64,000 nucleotides of DNA from Sthenelais limicola (GCA_942159475.1 OW804096.1:141780951-141844950); one strand, 5' to 3'; shown: positions 19,805 through 29,088, counted from the stretch's first letter. Notes: generated by a model from the sequence alone, not told the origin. Translations and numbers: made by a program.

Positions 19805-20770
19805 CTAAGGGAGAGCGTCAGCCATAGTCCTAACTGCTTGGAAACGATCGTTAGTGTCAGGGGCTAGATAAATTTGGAACACATCTGATTTCCAAGATCC
19901 CAGTAATTTTATTGTTTCAGCTCTGAGGCCACACTTGTGGGCCCAACTGGCCCCGCCCCTTCTGAAGCTATGAGCTGAGAAATGGTTGACGTCCCTGACC
20001 CTGCCGACCAAGGCCTGCCTGACTCTAGTAATACACTCACTAGCTGCCAGTGGTCTAATCCCTGCTCCCTGTGTGTAGCAGAAGGCAGGTGCGTCCTCGG
20101 GTATAGTGGGCGCTCCTCTCAGCATGGTGTATATAGCTCTGACGGGGCAGAGGGCATGGCCCCTAATCCTGGGAAGGGTGACTACATGATCTGCCTCTCC
20201 AAATTGGTTATTTTTTGCCCAGTTTAGCTTAACGAGAATTCCTTCTCTCACAAAATTAAAATCACTTCTCTTCAACTGACCGACTTGTGGTACATTTTCT
20301 TGATCGAGAAATACATTTGACTTCCTGAGAAGTCCAAAGAACATGAATAAACACGCTGCCCAGATTACTGTGTCCTTTTGGTCCACAGGTGATAAGTAGT
20401 CTCTTATCCAGTGTAGGTGTTGGGGAGTGATTGGATCTTTGCGTGTCACACTTGCCCCAATCGATCTCTTAACTCCTTTCAGCGTTGCCCTAATATGGTA
20501 ATCATCCTTGAGTGGGTTAGGTAATCCCATTTCTTCATGAGTGATCCTCACAATATTCAGGTATTGCTTGATACTGTTAAACGCTAGCCTGCGTGCCAGC
20601 CACGCAATGTACAGGCAGATAGTGTGGGAGGTCGCTGGCACAGGCTGCTTGCTGATCAGGCGACAGAAACTCAGGTACGCCCTGCGGTGTGTGCTGTATG
20701 CACGTCGGGTGTTGGGCGCCCAGGCCTGATCTTGGTAATCCTGTACTTCCACTTGAAGTTCTTCCTCCAT
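19805..20770 (-). CDS. Tyrosine recombinase of Ngaro-like element
   Basis: 321-codon frame predicted to integrate the element's circular DNA in place of a DDE integrase. The N-terminal 100 residues match a SAM-like core-binding domain (NTRRAYSTHRRAYLSFC region). The catalytic half shows the family signature: Arg149 in GLLRKSN, a likely Lys at 181 or 186, His267 and Arg270 in HSFRRGGAS, Trp293 in LLGSWKS, and the nucleophile Tyr301 in FQIYL. The start codon overlaps the upstream RT frame by 194 nt in another frame, so translation probably needs reinitiation, frameshifting or a separate transcript. No stop or frameshift is visible. Family is secure; activity is inferred. Confidence 0.93.
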   Translation of the reverse strand: MEEELQVEVQDYQDQAWAPNTRRAYSTHRRAYLSFCRLISKQPVPATSHTICLYIAWLARRLAFNSIKQYLNIVRITHEEMGLPNPLKDDYHIRATLKGVKRSIGASVTRKDPITPQHLHWIRDYLSPVDQKDTVIWAACLFMFFGLLRKSNVFLDQENVPQVGQLKRSDFNFVREGILVKLNWAKNNQFGEADHVVTLPRIRGHALCPVRAIYTMLRGAPTIPEDAPAFCYTQGAGIRPLAASECITRVRQALVGRVRDVNHFSAHSFRRGGASWAHKCGLRAETIKLLGSWKSDVFQIYLAPDTNDRFQAVRTMADALP

Positions 20771-22352
20771 GGTTTGGGCTCACACTCTCAATGGCCGCCT
20801 GCATCCTGGCTATCCCTCCAGGTTCTTCCAGGCGAGAAATAGCATCGGCAATGGTGTTGAAACGACCAGGGTAATGAACTGCTTTTATCCGGAAGTTGTA
20901 TCTCATAGACAGGTGGTAGATACGTTTCAGGGCTTCATTAATGTCCTCATCTGGACCACGTCCTTTATTTATCATGCCAACCGCCGCCCTTGAGTCACAG
21001 TGCACCATCACATTCTGGTCACGCCAGCGGGGCCCAAAGATAGCGGCCGCTGGTTCAAGCGTTAATACCTCTTTATAATTAATATGTTTTTCCTTCATAC
21101 CAGGCCACTGGTCCCAGCGCACATAAAACCATTCCCCGAGGTGGTAGGCTCCTCCACCTGTGAGGCAGGCATCAATCGTTACAGGGGTGTAGCAGCGCCG
21201 ATCTGCAATGGGCAGCGAGCCGTTGAACCGACTCAGCTGATTTATCCACCAGAGCAGATCTATCTTTATCGCGTAATTAATCCTGCAACGATGCCAGGGG
21301 TTAGATAAGGTGCGTATCCTCTCATAAAGGCTGCGGACATAATGTTTCCCACCATGGATGACACGTCGAGCCCAATTAATCTTTCCAGCCAGGCGCTGAA
21401 GGGCTCGTTTCGAAATGTTCCTCTTGCTTAAAGTCTCTCTCATTAGTGAGATTAAATCCAGCTTTTTATCCTCTGGTAGGCCCAGACACATGGTCTGGCT
21501 GTTTAATTGAATTCCCAGGAAGGTGATTTCCTTGACAGGGCCGATGACTTTATCATAGCTGATTGCAAAACCAAGTTCTCTGCACAGCTTAATTAAAGTG
21601 TTCAAAGCGTCCTGACATTCCTTGTGGGTTTTTCCAAAACAAAGGAAATCATCACAGAATACCACAATATGAGGGTAGCCTCGTTCTGCCATCATACGTC
21701 GCACTGCTTGAGTTAAAGTATTAAATATACCTGGCGATAGTCTCGCCCCAAAGGGGAGGCGTGAATCATAAAGATAGGTGGGTGCAGAATTGCCCTGGAA
21801 AGTCCAACTAAGTCCCAGGACATGGTGATCATCAGGGTGTACTTTGACTGATCTGTATGCGCTCTGAAGGTCCATCTTAGCCATCCAGCACCCCTCTGTG
21901 ATCATCTCCAAAGCCTCGTCGAATGATTGATATTTAAAGGGCTCCAATGTAGCCAGATCATTTACAGCCCTACCCAGTGGTCGGCTACAATCATGTATAA
22001 GGCGTACTTTATTGGAGCCAGGCTTCGGTATAGCTCCCAGGGCAGAGGTAATCATCCTGGGCTCATCCACACAAACATATCTCCCGTTATCCACCTCTGT
22101 TCTGATCTGTTTTTCTACCATAGCCACAGATTGCTCCTGCGTGCAGGAGAGGTAGTTGTCCATAAAGGCGTTATCAGGTGTTGTGGTTGTATTCGTAATC
22201 CTGAAACCACATCTCACACCCTTTAGAATAAACTCCCTGTGGCGATCGTGGGGGTTGAGGTGCTTCTCCCAACCCTCCGATAGGAGTGTTCCTTCAGTGT
22301 TTATTACTCCCCGTTTTTTGCCTCCTTGATCTTGGTGTGTGTGTATATGCAA
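20577..22352 (-). CDS. Reverse transcriptase-RNase H of Ngaro-like element
   Basis: 591-codon frame. Reverse transcriptase: KMDLQSAYRSV (Asp161), RLPFGARLSPGIF (about 199-210) and FCDDF (Asp234, Asp235), the YxDD-box equivalent with Cys as in DIRS-like RTs. RNase H follows with Asp394 (VTIDACL), Glu428 (NYKEVL), Asp453 (HCDSRAA) and Asp503 (NTIADAISR), a full DEDD set. No protease or chromodomain is visible. The first 49 nt overlap the gag frame and the last 194 nt overlap the recombinase frame, so the last 60 or so residues are probably low-constraint sequence. It copies the element's RNA into DNA. The first ATG is taken as the start, although a fusion with Gag by frameshift cannot be excluded. 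Confidence 0.93.
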   Translation of the reverse strand: MHIHTHQDQGGKKRGVINTEGTLLSEGWEKHLNPHDRHREFILKGVRCGFRITNTTTTPDNAFMDNYLSCTQEQSVAMVEKQIRTEVDNGRYVCVDEPRMITSALGAIPKPGSNKVRLIHDCSRPLGRAVNDLATLEPFKYQSFDEALEMITEGCWMAKMDLQSAYRSVKVHPDDHHVLGLSWTFQGNSAPTYLYDSRLPFGARLSPGIFNTLTQAVRRMMAERGYPHIVVFCDDFLCFGKTHKECQDALNTLIKLCRELGFAISYDKVIGPVKEITFLGIQLNSQTMCLGLPEDKKLDLISLMRETLSKRNISKRALQRLAGKINWARRVIHGGKHYVRSLYERIRTLSNPWHRCRINYAIKIDLLWWINQLSRFNGSLPIADRRCYTPVTIDACLTGGGAYHLGEWFYVRWDQWPGMKEKHINYKEVLTLEPAAAIFGPRWRDQNVMVHCDSRAAVGMINKGRGPDEDINEALKRIYHLSMRYNFRIKAVHYPGRFNTIADAISRLEEPGGIARMQAAIESVSPNHGGRTSSGSTGLPRSGLGAQHPTCIQHTPQGVPEFLSPDQQAACASDLPHYLPVHCVAGTQASV

Positions 22353-23302
22353 GAGTCACCGTAACGACACCCCTCCCGTGTCTGGAATAATTTACACACC
22401 TCTTTCTTCTTGTCTTGGCTACTTGGTTTCCCCTTGTGGCGGTCAGTGCCCTTCTCCTTCGTTGGTGCTTTCCTGGGGAGAAGTACAGAGGAGGCTAGCG
22501 CACCCACAGGTGTTCCCCAGTGGAAATCGTATTGTGCCTGCAGTTCTCTGTAGCGTGTGTCAAACTCCAGAATGGAGGCCCATTCATAATGTTCCAGGTA
22601 CTCAAAAATCGACACAGTATAGGAGTGGTAATACTCCACAGCTGTATGAGCTAGGTCCCCCGTTGCCAGCAGCTGATGAAGCAATCGGAGATTTGCTGCA
22701 CCCCACTCAGCTAGTGTGATATAAGCTTGTTGCGTTTCGTCCGGTTTGATTGAGAAAACACCCTCCTTGCCTTCCACCAAGGCCATCCTCTCCTTGCGCT
22801 TTGATGCTAGCCTGAGTGATACCTTTTCTGGAACGAAGCTCACTATCTTAAGAGCCTTTTTCTTGACTGCTCGCAATGTGAGATTCATGCGAGGATCCGA
22901 GAGGAACATAGCCCCGCCCGTGGCAGGTAGCTGGCGTGCCGCCTTTTCACCCCCAGCTGCTCCTGCTGGTTTCTTGTCTTCTAGCAGCTCGTCTAATTCG
23001 TCCTCCAATTTCTGATCCCCATGCTGCTCTTCTTCTGGATGCTCGTCCTCTGCATCATTGTTGGTGACATCGTTACCGGGAGGAGCAGGCGCTACCTGGG
23101 CCGGTATGTGCGGGTTCATCAACTTCCTGAGTCCATCTCTCAAAGCAATATTTTGCCCCAAGGTGAGGCCAAAAGTAGTCATGTCCGCCTCTGTCAACTG
23201 AGCTAGGACGGCTTGTGTGTTACAATCGTGGGTTTTCAGTTTATCAATACTGGCTGCTACTAGGTTTGTCTCTTGTGCCCACTCGTTAAAGTTGAAAGCC
23301 AT
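22304..23302 (-). CDS. Gag-like protein with SAM-like domain and CCCH zinc finger
   Basis: 332-codon first frame, starting 31 nt inside repeat A1. Residues about 8-62 (WAQETNLVAASIDKLKTHD, then LTEADMTTFGLTLGQNIALR) look like a sterile-alpha-motif domain, which would give self-association. Residues about 80-110 are strongly acidic (EDEHPEEEQHGD, DELDELLEDKK). A basic, possibly nucleic-acid-binding stretch follows near 145-172. The C-terminus holds Cys303-x8-Cys312-x5-Cys318-x3-His322, a canonical CCCH RNA-binding finger rather than the retroviral CCHC knuckle. Role as the element's nucleocapsid-like protein is inferred from position. The stop lies 49 nt beyond the start of the RT frame. Confidence 0.85.
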   Translation of the reverse strand: MAFNFNEWAQETNLVAASIDKLKTHDCNTQAVLAQLTEADMTTFGLTLGQNIALRDGLRKLMNPHIPAQVAPAPPGNDVTNNDAEDEHPEEEQHGDQKLEDELDELLEDKKPAGAAGGEKAARQLPATGGAMFLSDPRMNLTLRAVKKKALKIVSFVPEKVSLRLASKRKERMALVEGKEGVFSIKPDETQQAYITLAEWGAANLRLLHQLLATGDLAHTAVEYYHSYTVSIFEYLEHYEWASILEFDTRYRELQAQYDFHWGTPVGALASSVLLPRKAPTKEKGTDRHKGKPSSQDKKKEVCKLFQTREGCRYGDSCIYTHTKIKEAKNGE

Positions 23303-23333
23303 TTTGCTCGTGCTGCGGTAGTACTGGACGTCT

Positions 23334-23450
23334 GACCGCTGCTGCTGCTGACCCTGGAGTGACGCTCCCTCCTAGGGTCGGGACACGTGAGCGCCCCTGG
23401 CGGTGCCCATGTGGGCTAAATGAGTTTTATGTTCCACAAAACTTCCTTTA
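23334..23450 (-). repeat. Ngaro split direct repeat A1
   Basis: 117-bp 5' repeat in element orientation. Promoter activity, if any, should reside here, since only 31 nt separate it from the gag start. The outer edge joins satellite DNA as CCTTTA|AATGTG. Confidence 0.93.
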
Positions 23451-23990
23451 AATGTGTTGATAAGGGCGTAAAGCAACCAATCTCACTCACTTACTCCCTC
23501 TCAGCTCTCCCACCCTGGATATAACCATATTAAATGTGTTGATAAGGGCGTAAAGCAACCAATCTCACTCACTCACTCCCTCTCAGCTCTCCCACCCTTG
23601 ATATAACCATATTAAATGTGTTGATAAGGGCGTAAAGCAACCAATCTCACTCACTTACTCCCTCTCAGCTCTCCCGCCCTAGATATAACCTTCAATGTGT
23701 TGATAAGGCTGCAAAGCAACCAATCTCACTGCCTCCCTCTAAGCTCTCCCACCCTTGATATAACCATCTTAAATGTGTTGATAAGGGCGTAAAGCAACCA
23801 ATCTCACTCACTCACTCCCTCTCAGCTTTCCCGCCCTAGATATAACCTTCAATGTGTTGATAAGGCTGTAAAGCAACCAATCTCACTCACTCACTCCCTC
23901 TCAGCTCTCCCGCCCTTGATATAACCATCTTAAATGTGTTGATAAGGGCGTAAAGCAACCAATCTCACTCAATCTCACTCTCACTCTTTG
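23451..23990 (+). repeat. About 80-bp satellite, right arm
   Basis: Six to seven further units of the array seen at 18338-19173, starting in mid-unit with AATGTGTTGATAAGGGCGTA. Joining 19173 to 23451 recreates the satellite word CATATTAAATGTGTTG, present uninterrupted near 23527 and 23604. Confidence 0.92.
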
Positions 23991-24146
23991 CCTGATCCGA
24001 CTGCTATACCGGTACTGAGCCAGCCTGGGTAACAGACCGCCGGGTCAACAACCTGTGGGAGGGTAACCTCACACTTGTTGTTGTCCACACTCCGATAACA
24101 GTTTAAGAGGAAGGAATCTGACTCTCTTCCCTCCAGTTCCTGATTT

Positions 24147-24381
24147 GGGTCAGATCTTCAGAAAACGTACAATTGGCCTTCACCAATCCTCTCAAATAAC
24201 CCAAATTTCAGTCGAAAATCAGGTTCAAGATACAGTTCAACTTAACCAGACAGATTTATTGAATGAATACAATACAGAATACACTCAGATATACCTAGTA
24301 TTTATCAATTTTGACTCTAATTTAGCAGAATTTGATAGATTTGTAGAACTGTAGATTGTGCATTTTCTGAAAATCTGACCC
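24147..24381 (-). mobile_element. F1 MITE copy, subfamily B
   Basis: Full length. One end has an AACGTACAATTGG variant. Confidence 0.88.
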
Positions 24382-24645
24382 ATGTAGGCCTACATTTTTT
24401 TTAATGTTTATATATTATGTACACGTATATCCCTACACCAATCCAAATATACTAAGGTATTTTCATTTTTATTTTTCGGCAAACCAAACTATATCTTTAA
24501 AACTAGGTGGAGGCCCTGACTCTCATTTTCCTGACATACAAACTGAAGCTGGTTTGATGTAAAGAAAACAAAATAAATTTGAGTAATATTCCTTCCTTTT
24601 CTTCCTTTCTGTTGGGCCTCATAACCAGGTTTTACTTTTAAAATT
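24382..24645. other. Unassigned sequence
   Basis: AT-rich, with no family or coding signal recognised. Confidence 0.35.
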
Positions 24646-24742
24646 ATATTAATGAATAGCACCATTTAATTACATATTAATGAAGAGCACCATTTAATTA
24701 CATATTAATGAATAGCACCATTTAATTACATATTAATGAATA
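24646..24742 (+). repeat. 28-bp satellite, left arm
   Basis: About 3.4 units of GAATAGCACCATTTAATTAC plus ATATTAAT. Interrupted by the LINE 3' end after ATGAATA (24736-24742). Confidence 0.9.
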
Positions 24743-27700
24743 TTGTTGTATTGTATTGTAAAACATTTATTATTGACCGTGGTCACGATAAGGGGGCACT
24801 TCTCCGACCTTGGGAGGTTTGCCAGCCCTCTTTAAGTCCTTACAGAGTTGAATGGCTGCGAACAATTCCACTTTCGTCGGGGACGAAAGTGGCACACAGC
24901 AAATTATATATAGGTAATTACGGTTTTAATTCTTTCGACGTTGGAAATGTCTTAAATGTTAAATTAAATTTAATAGAATCTGGTAGTCAGTTAAGTGTTC
25001 ATCATTCAGCTTGTTTTATAAACATAAGTATCAAATAACATGTTCAGTCAATAGTGAGTTACAATAGCAAATATCAGATACATAGTCTGATGAACAGTTA
25101 AATATACTATTCAACGTAGTTTATATGTTATAAATAACACATAGCGATATCGGTCAACGGTGAGTTGTAGAATCAAATCAAACATCTGGTTACAAATTCA
25201 AATTCTTATGCATCGGTGTTTACAGGAGACAGTTATACAATAATAATAATAATGTACCAGGTCAATGGTAAATTGTGTTATCGAAAGTCATATTACTAAT
25301 ATACTTTACAATGGTGTTTTTGGTGAAGAATATACATAGATTAATCTATAAAATTTTGGTCTTCCCAGATGGGGTTGTGCCTTACATGTAATTTGAATGC
25401 CTGAGGATCTACTAGTCGATGTGCCACCGTTTGCAACTTATCCCAGGAGAAAGTAATACGGTTTAATAAAGATTTCCTTAACTGTTCGTTCTTAGGTGTT
25501 ATCTGTTTTAGTACCTTCCGACCTTCTGCGAAGTTTCTTGTGTTTAATAATTTTAAATCAATATTCCTGGGGTTTTTTGCTAAACGATGTCCTGCCTGTA
25601 GTAGGTGCAGACGGCGGCGATGTTTTAATGGAAGTATTCTGTTGTCAATATGTAGTTGCTCGACATTTGTCCTAGGTGGGAGCTTGAATATAACCCTGAG
25701 TATTTTATTTTGAACAATTTGCAATCGGTTGGTGCCTGAAGAAACGTGCGAGTCATGAAGTAAGTCGGTTTGGTCGATCAGAGGGAGAACCATGACCTTA
25801 TATATAAGTAATAAGGTTTTTGTGGGTAGCTTATCTCTCAGTTTGGCAAGTTGCCAACTTTTATAGTTTAATATGTTGGTTAAATTTTGCACTAATATTT
25901 TAAATTTAAGAGCTTTATCAATAATGATACCCAGGTACTTGTATTCGTTGACCTCTTCGAGGCTGCTCCCATCGAGGGTTAGTACATTTCTTGGTTCTAG
26001 ATATGCTTGGTCTTTTTCCCACCTCGACCTCAGAATGTTTTGACTAAAAAAAGTTTGTACCTTGGTTTTCCCTAAGTTGAGTGAAATCTTACTTGTCTTA
26101 CACCAATAGTTTAGTGAGTCTAGGTCAGTTTGTAGTTTATTAGTTGATTCTTGTATTGATTGTCCTGTGGCGTAAACTATGGTGTCATCAGCGAACATTT
26201 GTATGTTCGAATTTTGAATAAATTTTGGGAGGGAATTAATATAAATAATGAAGAGGAGTGGTCCTAGGGTGGTCCCTTGGGGTACCCCACAGGTAACCGG
26301 GAGACTATCCGACTTGATCTTATTCACCGTCACTGACTGGTGTCTATTTGTTAGATAGTTTCTGAACCACTCTAGTTCCTTTCCTCGAATACCTGAGCAA
26401 GATAGTCTTGAAAGCAGATTGATATGATTTACGGTATCAAACGCTTTTCTGAGGTCGAGGTAGGCAGCCCTAACAACCAAACCATCATTAAGAGCGGCAT
26501 AAACAGTATTCAAATAATTCACCATTGCATCTTGGGTTGAGTGCCCAGATCTGAATCCATATTGAGATTCGTACAAAATGTTGTTATTTTCTAAGTGAGA
26601 AGTTACTTGCTGGTGGAAAATTTTTTCTAATATTTTGGCAGGTAATAATATTGTGGAAATCGGCCTGTAATTACTTGGATTTGTAGTACATCCAGCCTTA
26701 TATAATGGTGTTACTGCGGCTGTTTTCCAGCTTACAGGTATAATAGCCTTTTCATAAGTCATGTCAACAAGTTTGAGAAATTGGATGGCTAGTATTTTAA
26801 GCGATAGCTTTAATAACCAAGCTGGGAGGTCCCTCACACCCGACGACTTACTAGAAGGTATAGTATCGATTATACGTTTAAGGTTAATAACTGTAGTGGG
26901 TCTATACCTAAATTGGGCTTGTGTTTCTTTTTTTGTTTCTTTTATTATATTATCGTACTTTCTGTCTTCAGCATTGTCGGGTGTTTGGATCTGGTCAGCG
27001 AGTTTATTACCAATGGAGGCGAAAAAGTGGTTAAATGTGTCAGGGACCGCTTCTTTAGGGATTTCCGTATCGTTTTCTTTTAAGATTATATCTTTATAGT
27101 GTGGTCGAGTTTTACCATTAATAAGTGGGCCTAAAGTAGTCCGAAGTTTTTTGGGGTTACTTTTGTTTTGTTCAATTTCGTTTTTTATATAATTATTTTT
27201 TAAGTTTCTTGCTAAATGGTTTGCTCTTCTTCTAAGTTGTTTTGCTTTATCTTGTAGTCCAGAATTTTTGAGCTTCCGCGAAGCTTTAAATAGTTGATCT
27301 CTAGATTTCATGAGGTCAAGGAGTTCAGCCGTAATCCACGGTTTTTTCGCTCTCACATTGGTTTTTTCATAAATTGGACAAGACTTATTAATTGCATTCA
27401 TTATGGCTTCTAACATATTCTGCCAACAGGTTTCAGGATCTGAGGATTCTAGCAATTTCACCCAGTCATTGGACAGTAGGTCATTGGTTAAAACTTCCTC
27501 GCTGAAGCGTCTATAAGATCGACACCTAAAGCTTATCTTTTCATAAGTCTCTTTACATTTCTTTATTATGGCAAATATTGGCTTATGGTCGCTTATGTTG
27601 GTGTTAATTGTGCCACACTTTAGTATAAATTTAGAACTTGAGAATAAAAGGTCAATTGTTGTTTGAGTTGTGGTGGTGATTCTGGTGTGTAATGTTATGA

Positions 27701-28765
27701 ACTGCTTCAGCGAAGTATTATTCTCAATTGTTTGTAACTGAGATTTTGCTGGGGAAGAGGAGCTATAGTCTACATTGAGATCCCCAACCAGGACCAGCGT
27801 ATCACTATTATCTATTTTTTCTAAAATTTCCATAATTACATCGATAGCTTTGGTTAGGTTGCCACTTGGGCTCCTGTAAGTATTGATTATCGTTATGGTT
27901 TTATTTTGGTTTTGCTTAATCCTAGTTGTTTGGATCTCAATGTCCACCGAACAATGCTGTACATCATCATTAATTGGCAAAATTTCATATTTATCCGCTA
28001 CATATGTAATAAGCCCACCTCCAGTTTTTTTTTCCGTTTGTCTATCGTTTCTAAACTGGTTATATCCATCCAGCTTAATTATGTTATCATAGACTTTTTT
28101 GTCAAGCCAGGTTTCGTTAATACATATCACCTGTGTTTTAAATTGATCAAACAATGTATCAATCTCTTCAATCTTATTTAATAAACTTCTCACATTCAAG
28201 CTGACTATTTTAAAACCTTTTGTTTCATTGAAACTTACACTATCACTAAGTGATAGATCTACATTACCAACGTTTATATTTGTGTCTCTCGGTGCTGACA
28301 CTATCAGACCTAATTGGGTCAGCAAATTGGCCCAACTCATACCACAACGGTGGTAGTTCTCTATATCATTATAAAATAATCTAGAGAAATTCTTTCTATA
28401 TATACAGTAGTGTTAATACTTTATAGGTTGTGGGAGCTTCGGGAAGCAGCCACAGCATAGGGAGAAAAAACATCCCTGCTTTGATCTAACATACCCATGG
28501 TAAACAATAAATGGAATGAACAACTTATGATGGTTTGGACGGAGAGATACGTGAGTAAATTACCTTGGTGTTTTCTTATAACATCAAACGACACCTTAAA
28601 TTAAAGATTTCTACTCACGATTACATGTCCATACTTAATTAAAAGTCATAGAGTATTGTGCGGTTGTGCATCGCAATATCCAGACGGTCGACCATTCGTC
28701 CTATTTGCTTGGACCAGTGATCGTAAGCTCTCTCGGTCAAGTGGCATCCATCAATGTCTAGCACC
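24743..28765 (-). mobile_element. Non-LTR retrotransposon (LINE), near complete
   Basis: About 4.0 kb on the minus strand: a 5' leader (28341-28765), a 999-codon EN-RT frame (25341-28340) and a 3' UTR of about 600 bp ending in ACAAT-type short repeats (complement of TTGTTGTATTGTATTG at 24743-24758) instead of poly(A). ATGAATA borders both sides (24736-24742 and 28766-28772), a possible 7-bp target duplication, but the flanks are satellite DNA so this is ambiguous. A gag-like ORF1 is not visible in the 425-nt leader, so the element is either single-ORF or 5'-truncated. Confidence 0.85.
25341..28340 (-). CDS. LINE endonuclease-reverse transcriptase polyprotein
   Basis: 999 codons without interruption. 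The apurinic-type endonuclease occupies about residues 42-260: Asn49 in SLNVRS, Glu76 in INETWL, Tyr155 in NTYRSPSG, Asp187 and Asn189 in VGDLNVDY, and Asp251-His252 in ISDHKP. The reverse transcriptase spans about 530-830, with Asp629 in AAYLDLRKAFDTV, GVPQGTTLGPLL (about 685-696), and Asp718-Asp719 in MFADDT. A thumb-like region and Lys/Arg-rich C-terminus follow. It would nick target DNA and prime reverse transcription there. The motifs place it in the broad CR1/L2/Jockey assemblage; I cannot fix the clade. The first ATG is used as the start. The open frame suggests recent activity. Confidence 0.92.
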   Translation of the reverse strand: MSWANLLTQLGLIVSAPRDTNINVGNVDLSLSDSVSFNETKGFKIVSLNVRSLLNKIEEIDTLFDQFKTQVICINETWLDKKVYDNIIKLDGYNQFRNDRQTEKKTGGGLITYVADKYEILPINDDVQHCSVDIEIQTTRIKQNQNKTITIINTYRSPSGNLTKAIDVIMEILEKIDNSDTLVLVGDLNVDYSSSSPAKSQLQTIENNTSLKQFITLHTRITTTTQTTIDLLFSSSKFILKCGTINTNISDHKPIFAIIKKCKETYEKISFRCRSYRRFSEEVLTNDLLSNDWVKLLESSDPETCWQNMLEAIMNAINKSCPIYEKTNVRAKKPWITAELLDLMKSRDQLFKASRKLKNSGLQDKAKQLRRRANHLARNLKNNYIKNEIEQNKSNPKKLRTTLGPLINGKTRPHYKDIILKENDTEIPKEAVPDTFNHFFASIGNKLADQIQTPDNAEDRKYDNIIKETKKETQAQFRYRPTTVINLKRIIDTIPSSKSSGVRDLPAWLLKLSLKILAIQFLKLVDMTYEKAIIPVSWKTAAVTPLYKAGCTTNPSNYRPISTILLPAKILEKIFHQQVTSHLENNNILYESQYGFRSGHSTQDAMVNYLNTVYAALNDGLVVRAAYLDLRKAFDTVNHINLLSRLSCSGIRGKELEWFRNYLTNRHQSVTVNKIKSDSLPVTCGVPQGTTLGPLLFIIYINSLPKFIQNSNIQMFADDTIVYATGQSIQESTNKLQTDLDSLNYWCKTSKISLNLGKTKVQTFFSQNILRSRWEKDQAYLEPRNVLTLDGSSLEEVNEYKYLGIIIDKALKFKILVQNLTNILNYKSWQLAKLRDKLPTKTLLLIYKVMVLPLIDQTDLLHDSHVSSGTNRLQIVQNKILRVIFKLPPRTNVEQLHIDNRILPLKHRRRLHLLQAGHRLAKNPRNIDLKLLNTRNFAEGRKVLKQITPKNEQLRKSLLNRITFSWDKLQTVAHRLVDPQAFKLHVRHNPIWEDQNFID

Positions 28766-29088
28766 ATGAATAGCACCATTTAATTACATATTAATGAATA
28801 GCACCATTTAATTACATATTAATGAATAGCACCATTTAATTATATATTAATGAATAGCACCATTTAATTACATATTAATGAACAGCACCATTTAATTACA
28901 TATTAATGAACAGCACCATTTAATTACATATTAATGAACAGCACCATTTAATTACATATTAATGAATAGCACCATTTAATTACATATTAATGAATAGCAC
29001 CATTTAATTACATATTAATGAATAGCACCATTTAATTACATATTAATGAATAGCACCATTTAATTACATATTAATGAATAGCACATTC
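28766..29088 (+). repeat. 28-bp satellite, right arm
   Basis: About 11.5 units with few differences (GAATAG versus GAACAG), all with ATTTAATTACATATTAAT. Same unit as 24646-24742. Confidence 0.93.

Larger units (their letters stand above)
19174..23450 (-). mobile_element. Ngaro-like YR retrotransposon, apparently intact
   Basis: 4,277 bp. In element orientation (minus strand) the order is A1 (23334-23450), gag, RT-RNase H, tyrosine recombinase, B1 (19561-19779), A2 (19444-19560), a 51-bp spacer, B2 (19174-19392). This split-direct-repeat plan, a tyrosine recombinase in place of an integrase, and the absence of any methyltransferase-like segment fit the Ngaro group of DIRS-order elements better than DIRS1 (inverted ends) or PAT. 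A1/A2 and B1/B2 appear identical by eye, and all frames are open, so insertion looks recent. The element sits inside the 80-bp satellite with no target duplication. Confidence 0.92.

Noticed and set aside
20541..22719. Plus-strand frames across the Ngaro-like element
   Set aside because: They are shadows of the minus-strand gag, RT-RNase H and YR genes and lack recognisable domains.
19174..23450. LTR retrotransposon interpretation of the flanking direct repeats
   Set aside because: The repeats are split (A1...B1A2B2), no integrase or aspartic protease is visible, and a tyrosine recombinase with all catalytic residues is present.
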